In this document: piece after piece, positions 23,792-35,700 of the stretch | Position numbering within the stretch: position 1 is the stretch's first letter | How the letters are laid out: every line of letters begins with the position of its first letter | Source: Imbricaverruca yamaguchii | Taxonomy: Eukaryota; Arthropoda; Thecostraca; Neoverrucidae | Reading direction: 5' to 3' | Length of the DNA: 64,000 bases | NCBI GenBank assembly: GCA_034440575.1 | Contig: JAOTOL010001498.1 | Span: 496,001 to 560,000, forward strand | Translations under genes and position numbers: made by a program | Notes under the pieces: model-generated | What the model saw: the letters and a program-made list of their open reading frames with translations, nothing else | Database searches by the model: none | What the model was told of the DNA's origin: nothing

Positions 23792-26700
23792 GTAAGCCGA
23801 TTAGTGACTTTGTTTCATACCCCTTTCTATGTGTGCTATTGATTACCAGCAGTTGCCGCTAAGTTTCTGAACAATTTCTTAGGCTATTGCATCAAATAAA
23901 TCGGCTGGAGCCGAGACTACCCGATGTGCAAAAAGGGAGTCATTCAGTTGTGGGCTCCCTTTTTGTGGTGCTGTGGTGTTGGTGGAACCCAATGTTTATT
24001 GATGTTCGCGATTAGACTATCAAGTTTAACTGATTGGCCTACTTCGTCCTCAGGTACTTCAGTTTCGAGGTGGTTTGCTGTATTCAGATAGGTATTGTCT
24101 AATTTTGAACATGTCATTGGAACTGTCTGCATCTGAGTGACAGTGCTCCAAAATGCTTCTTAGGGTTGGGTGTCCTGGTGGAGAAGTAGTGGTGCAATAT
24201 GGATATGGCATTAAAAATGGTAATTCAGATGCAGTACAAAAATGTGGTAGCGCATTGTTTGTTCCTCTATGTTACAGCCATTCGCTACATTTGTTTGCTT
24301 GTGTGTTTGTTTAATTGCCATTTGTTACACCATGCAAACGCTGTGTCGGTGTTGGTGCCAGAGGTGCTGCATGCTAGCTGCCACCCTCAGCGTTACGTTG
24401 TATGTGCACCATGCAGACTGATGTCGATGTCGGCTCCGGAGGTGCAACATGCTAGCTGCCACCCCCAGCGTCACGTAGGCTGTACGTTGTACGTACACCA
24501 TGCAGACTGGTGTCGGTGTCGGTGTCGGTGCCAAAGGTGCTGCACCTTGGCTGCCGTCCCCAGCGCCACACTGGCTATCAGCGATTGTCGCTAGCTCGGA
24601 CGTGGCGCGACCCGACCGTGACCTGACCTGTGCTCGGCTGTGCCGTTGCAGGCGGCACCGACCAGCAGCGCTACGGCCAGCTGCTGTCGCTGGCTGGCCG
24701 CTACGTCAGCCAGTCGCAGCTGGGCCTGCTGCGGCTGTCGCTGGCGCTGCGTCAGCATTCGCCGCGCGTGGCCATGTCGCAGCAGCTGGCGGCAGCGCTG
24801 GACGCGCCCGACTGCGCCGCGTTCGTGCAGCTGGGCGCCGAGGTTGCGTGTCCGGAGGGCCTGCTGGCGCCGCTGGCGGAGGCGGCCGCCGCCGCCGCCT
24901 CTCAGCCGCGCACGGTCGCCGACGACCACCACTACAAGCAGGACGCGCCGCCGGCGGTGGCCGTGCTCTACGGCGAGCTGGGCACAGCGCCGCTCTGCCA
25001 GCTGCACGCCCAGCTGAAGGCGCTGGCCGACGACGGCAGGGTGGACTACGTGCTCAGACATTACATCAAGGTCATTGTATGCTGTGTACATAGGTGACGG
25101 TTGCAGAAGTTTGGCTGGTGTTTTGTCTGTTAGCTTGTGTGGCCGGTCGGTCAGTACGCCGTCTGTGAATCATTCATTCAGTCTGTCAGTTTGATGTTGA
25201 CGGTCTCGCAGATGTATTGGTCACCGTCGGCGTGGGGTTTTACAAGGCAGTGTCAATCCACTAGCACCGTTGTCTGCGTGGCTCATCTAACAATTCACAA
25301 CCATAGCCTCCATCACTGTCCTCTGTACCCCTGCGTGACACGTCACAGTCATTTTGTCCAGATCTTCACCATGATGTGACGCAAATACGGTCGGGATCAA
25401 AATCGCTGATAATGATTTTGTTTGTTAAGGCTGACGTCGTGTGGGTATCAGGCATTGCAGAGCCCTGTGTGTGGCCAGTAGATAGGCAGTGTAAGTCGGC
25501 CTTGTGAGGTCGCTGCCGCGCCAGACCGGACGCCGGTGACGTCAGCGAGCCTGGCGTGACGTCACATACCGTGCCGCAGCACTCGGTCAGCTCCAAGGTG
25601 CGGCTGTCGGGCTACGGTGTGGAGCTGGCCATCAAGTCGACCGAGTACAAGGCGCAGGACGACACCCAGGTGACGGGCGGCGCCGACGATGACGCCGCCC
25701 AGCACGACAGGGACGGCGACGTCGAGGGCTTCGTCTTCTCCCGGTTGAGGTGCGGCTGCGCGTCCAGGCCCACCCACGGAAATGTTCATCAAGTAGTGGC
25801 AGTTGGCATTGTGTCTAAATTCGTGAACTTCGGTGGAAAGTGGCACGCAACTCAAAACACTTTCCACCCTAGTCAAGTGTACTGTTTTTATTTTTATCCT
25901 TCACTAACGGTTCGCACAGCATCCTAGAGAGAAAGGCTTTATCGTAGCAAGTCAGTTTGGTGGATTGTCGTCATGGTTGAAAAAAGTAAGTGTCCATGGT
26001 TTTTTCACATCCAGAATATTGCCCTCTGAAGAAAATTATGCTGCCTCTTATCTGATTTGGAGCTTGAATTGCCTAGTTTGCTAGTGAACTGCTCTGTGAT
26101 GAGTCCTCAAGATTCACTGGGAAGTGCAAACTGAAATTATTATGTTACAGTTTTGAATTTTTTTTCCATATTCGATTACCTAAAATTTTCCTCTTTACGT
26201 CCAGAATTGCAAAGTACAAATCCAACCATAGTTATGGTCCCCAATTAGTGGCCCTGACCTCTTGCATTGGCATCACTGAAAGAAGGGTGGAGAGGTTGGG
26301 ATTGCCTGCGGTGTACCCACAGTCGTCAATAGTTACCTCCAGTCAGAATTTCTTGGACGAGACTGCCAGAGATCTCTGATGTCTGATGTACAGCTAACAT
26401 TATTTCTTTTGGCTTCATGTTGGTATAGTGCTGTTGAGCATTGCCCAAACAATGCACCAGGGATGCAGATCTTGTATGTGCAGGTTTACATCGTGTGTTG
26501 ATTTAAAGCAAACCAAGCTATTTGTCAACATCCTTAGACAAAGCACTCAATTTTCACTGGAAAGTGCAAACTGTGATTATGATGCCACAAATGTGAAGAC
26601 AAGTATCATCTTATTTGATTGACAAAGCATTTCCTCTTCACATCCATAAATGCGAAGTACAGATCCAAACTTGCCCTCAATGGAATATGAACTTGGACGG

Positions 26701-29700
26701 ACCTAGGTCTTCGACCCACCGCGTTTTATGTACAATCGCGGAGGTGGAGAGGCATGCCTTCATTTCGACTGGCCATTCTGTCGGATGAATGTGGTGTGTT
26801 AGCGGTAGTGGAGCGGTCATGGGCTTTGGTGAATTTACAGGGCGCGCCTAAGTGGTTTTTGGATCGCTCATTGTAAACAAGTTTGGTAGCAATAGGTGTG
26901 GTAATTCAAGCAACTTGGCTGAATGTGGACTCAGGTTTTCGTCACGTAATTCTTCCTCAGAAACGGTTCAGGTTGCGTTACGGCAGTTGATCCCCACCGC
27001 ACGGCATCTGCTACGACAAGTCTGCTCGGGAACGTGGCCAGCCCGTCTGCGGACGAGTCTACTTCCTGCTGACGCTGTTTGCGGTCCGCAGGGAACTACA
27101 CCCGGAGCTGTCGACCAACCTGACCGCCTTCCAGCGCCACCTAGTGGCTGAGAGTGCCGACATGGCGCCGCTCAAGGTGTGGCAGCTGCAGGAGCTCAGT
27201 CTGCAGGCCGCGCAGAGGGTCGCACAGGCGCCGCCCGACGAGGCACTTCGGCTGATGACTGGCCTCGCTCAGAACTTCCCCTCTATGGTCAGTAGTGGAC
27301 TCGTCTCGCTGTGTAGAACTGTCCCCCCGTCACAGTATTGGACTGCGTATGACCTTCCCTCCACAGTGAGACGAGTCAGTGGTGGACTCGTCTCACTGTG
27401 TAGCGCACCTGAACGGTCGGGAGTGGACTGCCCTGCCATCAAAGTATTGGACTGTGTATGACTTCTGGTCAGAGTGGACTCGTCTCGCTGTGTAGAACTG
27501 TCCCGCCGTCACAGTATTGGACTGCGTATGACCTTCCCTCTGGTCAGTGGTGGACTCGTCTCACTGTGTAGCGCACCTGAACGGTCGGGAGTGGACTGCA
27601 CTGCCATCAAAGTATTGGGCTGTGTTTGACCTTCCCTCTGGTCGGTGGTGGACTTATCTCGCTATGTAGCGCTACACCTGAGCGGTCGATGGTGACTGGA
27701 CTGTATCGTCGTATCGTCGTTACAGTAACAGCATTGGGCTCTGCAATATCTCAGTAGTCATGAGTGGACTCGTCTAGCTGTAGGGCTTCCACTTATTGAT
27801 TCTTCCACTGGCTTCTCTCGTGATTGGCTCTGGCTGTCTTCCCCTTTGTGCACATCCCTCTCGATTGTTCGTGCAAGGCAAATCCACATGAGCTTTGTCT
27901 GGATTATGTGAAACTGAAGGGCGAAATCATGGACTAAATTATTGTTAAATCACCCAAAAGTCCAATGGTATATCACTACAAAGCACAATTTAGGATATCG
28001 CATCAGGCAATTCGTCCAGTGTCGTATTTAGTATTTGACGCTTTGGCTGCGTGCACATACAAATGGACACCCTGAACAACGCCCATGATGACGAGAAATA
28101 CAAATATTTTATACATTAAAAAGTAGACAGATCATATGATGAAAATGTTGACAAGCCTTGTCAGCCTACATGTTGTCACTGAAAGCTGCGTGCCTATCTA
28201 CCAGGTCTGACCGTGTCGTCTCGTCTCCAGGCACGTACACTAATTCGAACCAAGGTGGAAAAGGCTCTCAAGTCAGAAATAAAGCACAACTACCAGCTGA
28301 TTTACCAGACCCTGCATCTGGACAATGCCGATTCAGCCCTGTTTGTGAATGACATGGCCTTCGACATGGAGACCACCGACATCTTCACCCTGTTCGAGCA
28401 CCTCCGTGAAGAGCAGAAAGTCGTGGAGGGGCTACACAAACTCAGTGAGCAGTTTGACACATTGTGGTGCATAAATGGGGTAGACGTTGCTGAATAACAA
28501 GTATGTGGTCAGGTGCACATGTTTGCTCCGCATGATTGGCAACTGCGATGTATGCCATTATTACTTAACCCCGTTGCTGGAGTGTAATTTTATTTTGTGC
28601 TCAACTTAGTGTAGCTGGAAATACTATAATATAGTTTGCTACATGTCGGGTGCATCATTGTTGCTAATTACCCGACCCGAAGTATTCGCTAGTGCTATGT
28701 GATGCCCTCAACTGCTGCATTGTGCCCCCAACCGCTGCATTATGCCCCCAACCGCTGCATTATGCCCCCAACCGCTGCATTATGCCCCCAACCGCTGCAT
28801 TATGCCCCCAACCGCTGCATTATGCCCCCAACCGCTGCATTATGCCCCCAACCGCTGCATTGTGCCCTCAACCGCTGCATTATGCCCCCAACCACTGCAT
28901 TATGCCCCCAACCGCTGCATTATGCCCTCAACCGCTGCATTATGCCCCCAACCGCTGCATTGTGTCCCCAACCGCTGCATTGTGTCCCCAACCGCTGCAT
29001 TGTGTCCCCAACCGCAGCATTGTGCCCCCAATCGCTGCATTGTGCATAGCTTTACCAATCGCGTCGAATCATTGTGAGAGAGCCGAAATCATGCGTTATC
29101 GGCGAACCTCGATCCCACAACACTTTTCTTACAAGTTATGTTTTGCTCGCTGCGCCCCCATACATCATTGTTGATTAGATTGTATAAACGAAACAATGAT
29201 GTAAATTTTTGTATCTCTATGAGCGACCAGCAAGCGCTCTTGACCCTTGATGACATCGCAGCCCGTTCTGGCCCTTTTTGATGTGTTCGACCAACCGGAC
29301 CGTGACCGACCGCCAGATGTGCCTGCTGCGGCGTTCGATGACCTGCTGCGCCTCGACCTGGCCTCGGCGTCGGACTCGTCGTTCGCGGTCGACTTTCGCG
29401 ACACGGCCGTCAGCTGGCTGAACGACATAGAGCGCGACCGACAGTACGCCAAGTGGCCGGCGTCCATCACCGAGCTGCTGAGGCCCACCTACCCGGGCAT
29501 GCTGCGCACCGTCAGGAAAAACATGTACCATCTGGTGCGTGCGACGGCCCTAGTGCTGCCAGATGGCGCGCTGTAGGCGTGTCCAATGGGCTACCAACAG
29601 GCATCGGTGTGCTGTGTTGTGTTGGCTGGTGACCTGTCACTTCCCAGGGGACGAGTAGTCTAGGGGTAAGTTGCCAGTGTCACAATCGAAAGGTTATGAG

Positions 29701-32700
29701 TTCGGGTCTCACCTGTGGCTACTCTTCGCCCGCGGCCAATCGGCGTGAGAGGCTGGCGACGCTACATGACTCAACGGCTGATGTGTCGTAAATCCGATAA
29801 CCAGCCATCTCCTCCCACCAAATAATTCGTCGGAACGAGTCTTGTTTTGCACCCGCGAAACAACTCAAAGTGCTTTATTGGTTTCGGTGTTTCACTGTTC
29901 CCATGCAAAGTTATTTTTCATGTATCATTCACGTCAATGTCCTCTGTGGAATGGTGATAGACGCGCTAGCTGAACGTCGTTGACCGCGATAGACATGCCT
30001 GTTCCATTAGTGCCATTAGTTTCCCTGGTTTATTGTCCATCTGTTAGGCTATCGTACCAACCGTACGGGACGCATTAACTGTGCCCCGTCGAATGGTCAC
30101 TGGCACATTAAGCTGTTTCTTTTTCCCTACCAAGTTCCCTTCCCGGAAATATATAGTGCTATTCTCTCTAAATTGCTGGGACATATCGGCTGATTTCTTA
30201 CTAGCTACCTGAATCGAGCGCTATCCTCCGAAGTTTCTTGAGCATGTCAACCGAATCCTACTTACTGACTGTTCCATCCTCCGCCTTTCTACCTGGACAA
30301 CTGCCAGCTGAGGCGTTCTGTCTCTCCCTTCCGCTCCCGCGCCTGGAAGACACCGGTATGTTTGGGAACTTCTTAACGGACCCAGCAGTTTATCAGTTGA
30401 TAAGATTTAACCTGAAAACATTGCGACCCGAAGCCAACCCTCTTGACCACCAAGCCACCATTGTCCGTGGTCTGTGTTGTCTGTGGTCGGACACGTGACA
30501 TGACCTCCGATCGACATCCACCGACAGGTGCTCGTCTTCGACCCGACGCGACGCTCCTCGCTGGACCTGCTCAACCTGGTGCAGTCGCTCTACACCAACC
30601 AGATGCCGTTCACACTGGGCCTGGTGCTGGCCGTGAGCGCCGAGCCCGACGTGACCGGCCAGCAGGACGCCGGCGTCGCCATGGCCGAGGCCTTCAACTA
30701 CGTCCTGCGCGAGGAGACGACAAAGCCGGGCCTGAAGGCGCTGACCTTCCTTATCGACGTGAGTGACTGTTGGCGTGTCGGGTCTTGGGTGGGCTGCCAC
30801 TGATGCCACTTCTGCTGCTGGTGGCGTTGCTGCGTGTCCGGCGAAGGTGAGCGTCGCGAATCCCAGTCGGCCGTGGACATGCCAGGGTCTGGTGGCATAT
30901 GCTGTGTCGTGCAAGCTTTGAAGCTTCCGTCGGCTAGCGAAGGCTCTCGTCCTCGCCACCGTCTAGGGCTGGGTGCGAGGTGAGCCGGTACTCGATGGCT
31001 GCCCATGTTATGTTTGAACCCTGCGTTCTTACCTCGCAACCGATTTCGTACTTTGCGAAGTTATGTTTCCTACTGTTGGCGTCAACCCGTAAAATTTTCT
31101 TGTTGTGAAGGTTACTATGAAAAATAATTGGAGTCTTCGGGCTGGTTTCAAAGAAGTCCATGGTCATTTCGTAGATTCCACGCTCAGTGGTCTGCGGTTA
31201 AATAATTGTCGCGTGAACACCATCATTTTTTCAAGCTAATTTCAATCGAATCGGACATTATCATCGGTGCCAAATAGCGCACACACGCCGAGGTGAAAAT
31301 CACATCCCTCCTGCGGGACGATAGCAGCTTCTAGCTATGTACGTCAGCTGATGCAGACCTGCCGTACTCTATTATCACGTGTCGACCCTCCATGTGAGTC
31401 ACTAGATCGAGAGGCGGGTCGCGTGACCGGACGTGGTTGCCGCTGCAGGTGCACGCGGCCGGTGACGGCGACGTGACGGTGACGGACGTGGAGCGCACTC
31501 TGAAGAGGCTGTACCCGTCCGCCGACGTGGCGGACATCCTGGGCGAGATGTCCGAGTACGACGCCGGACGACAGCTGGCCGAGGATTACGTCACTCGCCT
31601 GGGACTGGGCGAGGCGCCCCAGGTCAGTGTGGACGGGTCGACGGCGGAGGTACGTGATGCAGCTGTTTACCCGGTGTTTGGTCTGACTGACGCGCGGTCG
31701 TCAGGCAGGGAGTTTCCCTGGCGTAGTACAGAGTTCAGGTACGAGCGTCTTGTCCTCTCAGCGCTATGAATCTGCGACTCGAGTGCTTCGGCAACAGCTG
31801 GCTGGCCACCGCACCAGTACTGGATGAATGCTGATGCGGTGACACTTCCGCCCTCCTTCCAACTATTCACCTGGATAACGAAGTGGAATGCTAAGAGGTG
31901 TATGCTTCCCCAAACCAACCGACGATGCAACAAGTCATAACATTGTCGACTTGCTAGGCTGTGCATAGCTCATATTAGCCCAGATCGAACCTTTCCAAAT
32001 ACAAAATTCGGTCGAAATTGATCCAACGTGGCGTTGAAAAATGTTTGCTCAACTCGTACATCGCGATGACACCAGTTAAGTCAGCATCACTAACAATGTG
32101 TACGTCGGCTCTGTGCCGGTGTGGTGGCCCGAGTCGCTTCCGTGTCGACAGGTCCTCTTTAACGGTGTCTGTGTCGGTGGTGTGACCCGAGTCACTCCCG
32201 TGTCGACAGATCCTCTTTAACGGCGCGCCGCTGTCGGTACGCTCGCTATCGGCGGACACCATGGAGGAGGCCGTGCTGCAGGAGCTGATGAAGGCGCTGC
32301 ACGTCTTCACCAAGGCCGTTTACAAGCAGGAGCTGCGCAACGACGACGATATGGCCGAGTGGATTGTGTCGCAGCCCAACGTCATGCCCAGGTGACAGCG
32401 GCCTGCACCCAGCGGTGCGCAGCATCCTGGGACTTGGGTACCTGGGCCAGGTTCCCAGGTACCCTGGCCAGGTACCCGGGTGCCCTGCCAGATATCCAGG
32501 TACTCGGGTACCCGGGCCAGGTACCCAGGCACTCGGATTCAGTGTTATTGGCCATTTGTCGGCAGTGTCGGCGGCGGTCTGCGTCCATGTCCGCTGAGTA
32601 CACCGACCGGTACCACGTATCCGTCGGCACTCACCACGCACGCGACCACCACTCGCGCCAACGCGATCCCAGCCTCATCACCAGGACTAGGGATCACCAT

Positions 32701-35700
32701 ACACTAATCACCAGAAGCCATCTGTTCGCAGACTCACATTACATGCTGTTGCTGTTGTGAGCTGTTGCTCACATTGTCCACATACTGATTTTGGTCTACA
32801 TGCTGACAGACTCAACGACCGGATTCTAAAGGCGGAGCGACATCTGGTGGACTTCTCTGGGGAGGCACATGACGTGACCACTGCCGCCGAGTTCTCGCTA
32901 CTGACGCCGCGCGACATGAGCGCCTCTTTTAGCGGCTGGCTGCACTATGTCAGCCGACCTGCAAGCTCGCGTCTTCGGCAGCTCACCTACTGGGTGGTGG
33001 CCGACCTGGAGACCGATCAGGGACGCCAGCTGATGCAGGACGCGCTGCTACAGGTGGTGAGTGACAGCCTCTGCTACAGGTGGTGAGTGACAGCCTCTGC
33101 TGCAGGTGGTGAGTGGCAGCCTCTGCTGCAGGTGGTGAGTGGCAGCCTCTGCTGCAGGTGGTGAGTAGCAGCCTCTGTTGCAGGTGGTGAGTGGCAGCCT
33201 CTGCTGCAGGTGGTGAGTAGCAACCTCTGTTGCAGGTGGTGAGTGGAGCCTTGTTGCAGGTGGTGAGTGACAGCCTCTGCTACAGGTGGTGAGTGACAGC
33301 CTCTGCTACAGGTGGTGAGTGACAGCCTCTGCTGCAGGTGGTGAGTAGCAACCTCTGTTGCAGGTGGTGAGTGGCAGCCTCTGCTGCAGGTGGTGAGTAG
33401 CAACCTCTGTTGCAGGTGGTGAGTGGCAGCCTCTGCTGCAGGTGGTGAGTGGCAGCCTCTGCTGCAGGTGGTGAGTGGCAGCCTCTGCTGCAGGTGGTGA
33501 GTGGCAGCCTCTGCTGCAGGTGGTGAGTGGCAGCCTCTGCTGCAGGTGGTGAGTGGCAGCCTCTGCTGCAGGTGGTGAGTGGCAGCCTCTGCTGCAGGTG
33601 GTGAGTGGTAGCCTCTGCTGCAGGTGGTGAGTGGCAGCCTCTGCTGCAGGTGGTGAGTGGCAGCCTCCACTGCAGGTGGTGAGTGACAGCCTCTGCTGCA
33701 GGTGGTGAGTGACAGCCTTTGCTGCAGGTGGTGAGTGGTAGCCTCTGCTACTGGTGGTGAGTGGTAGCCTCTGCTGCAGGTGGTGAGTGGTAGCCTCTGC
33801 TGCAGGTGGTGAGTGGCAGCCTCCACTGCAGGTGGTGAGTGGCAGCCTCTGCTGCAGGTGGTGAGTGGCAGCCTCTGCTACTGGTGGCGAGTAGTAGCCT
33901 CTGCTGCAGGTGGTGAGTGGTAGCCTCTGCTGCAGGTAGTGAGTGGCAGCCTCTGCTACTGGTGGCGAGTGGCAGCCTCTGCTGCAGGTGGTGAGTGGCA
34001 GCCTCTGCTGCAGGTGGTGAGTGGCAGCCTCTGCTGCAGGTGGTGAGTGGCAGCCTCTGCTGCAGGTGGTGAGTGGCAGCCTCCACTGCAGGTGGTGAGT
34101 GACAGCCTCTGCTGCAGGTGGTGAGTGACAGCCTCTGCTGCAGGTGGTGAGTAGCAGCCTCTGCTGCAGGTGGTGAGTGACAGCCTCTGCTGCGGAGGAT
34201 CCAAATACCGGTGAGATTGGCGAGTCCGCTCGCGACCAATCGGCGATGGACACTATGTGACAGCAGTTGAGTGCGTCGCAACAGAACACATATTTCATCT
34301 TCTGCACGAAGAAATCACTCGCAAGTATCAAGAAATCGTATGAGAAGGAATCGCATGCAATAATTGTCCGCTTGGCTTATTTCAAGAGTGTCGGTACGTT
34401 GAAATCTAGGCGAATTGTGATGCGCAAGTGTTCCAGTTGTCGCTGTTGACGTCATACCCAAACTGTGCACGTCTTTATCCTTTTCGTGCGTGGCCGGCGT
34501 ACCGACCGCGTTTGTTGGCAATGTCTGGCGTACAGCGGCGTCCGCCGTGGTCGGCAGAAGGGTTCCCGGGACGTCCGATTGGCGTTCGTGCCCAACCCGA
34601 CGTCGCTGTCGGCCAACAACGGCTACAACAGGCGCGCCATGGCCGCCCTGTGGTCGCTGCCGACGGACGCGAGCCTCAAGTACCTGCTGGCTCTGACCGG
34701 CGGCAAACAGCAGCCGGACCGGGTGCTGCCGGTGAGGGTGGGGACGAGTGGCTGGTGCTGGGGCATGGACAGGGACTGCCGATGAGGGTGGCGACGAGTG
34801 GCTGGTGCTGGGGCATGGACAGGGACTGCCGGTGAGGGTGGGGACGAGTGGCTGGTGCTGGGGCATGGACAGGGACTGCCGGTGAGGGTGGGGACGAGTG
34901 GCTGGTGCTGGGGCATGGACAGGGACTGCCGGTGAGGGTGGGGACGAGTGGCTGGTGCTGGGGCATGGACAGGGACTGCCGGTGAGGGTGGCGACGAGTG
35001 GCTGGTGCTGGGGCATGGACAGGGACTGCCGGTGAGGGTGGCGACGAGTGGCTGGTGCTGGGGCATGGACAGGGACTGCCGGTGAGGGTGGGGACGAGTG
35101 GCTGGTGCTGGGGCATGGACAGGGACTGCCGGTGAGGGTGGGGACGAGTGGCTGGTGCTGGGGCATGGACAGGGACTGCCGGTGAGGGTGGGGACGAGTG
35201 GCTGGTGCTGGGGCATGGACAGGGACTGCCGGTGAGGGTGGGGACGAGTGGCTGGTGCTGGGGCATGGACAGGGACCGCCGGTGAGGGTGGGGACGAGTG
35301 GCTGGTGCTGGGGTGGGAGGGGGGCGAGGGTGGGGACGAGTGGCTGGTGCTGGGGCATGGACAGGGACTGCCGGTGAGGGTGGGGGGGGCGGTGTGGGGC
35401 ATGGGCGGTGTGGGGGGTGGACAGGGTGGGGCATAGGACGGGACTGCCGGTGAGGGTGGGGACGAGTGGCTGGTGGTGGGGACGCAGGGCTGTCGGTAAG
35501 AGTGGGGACTGCGGTGAGGTGGGGACGAGTGGCTGGTGGTGGGGACCGGGGGGGGGGGTGGGGACAGTGGTGGTGGTGGGGAGTCGGTGTCGTAGGTGGG
35601 GACTGCTGGTGGTGGTGCTGGGGCATGGACAGGGACTGCCGGTGAGGGTGGGGACGAGTGGCTGGTGGTGGGGCATGGACAGGGACTGCCGGTGAGGGTG

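Noticed and set aside
29262..29316. Acceptor at 29,261 for UGGT exon 6
   Set aside because: It would break the phase from exon 5 and add residues absent from the family. The AG at 29,315-29,316 fits both.
34536..34557. Acceptor at 34,535 for UGGT exon 11
   Set aside because: It gives the wrong phase after exon 10. The AG at 34,556-34,557 keeps phase 0 and matches the conserved start.
33306..35676. Minus-strand open frames of 341 and 453 codons
   Set aside because: They are translations of the 26-bp and 50-bp intronic arrays.
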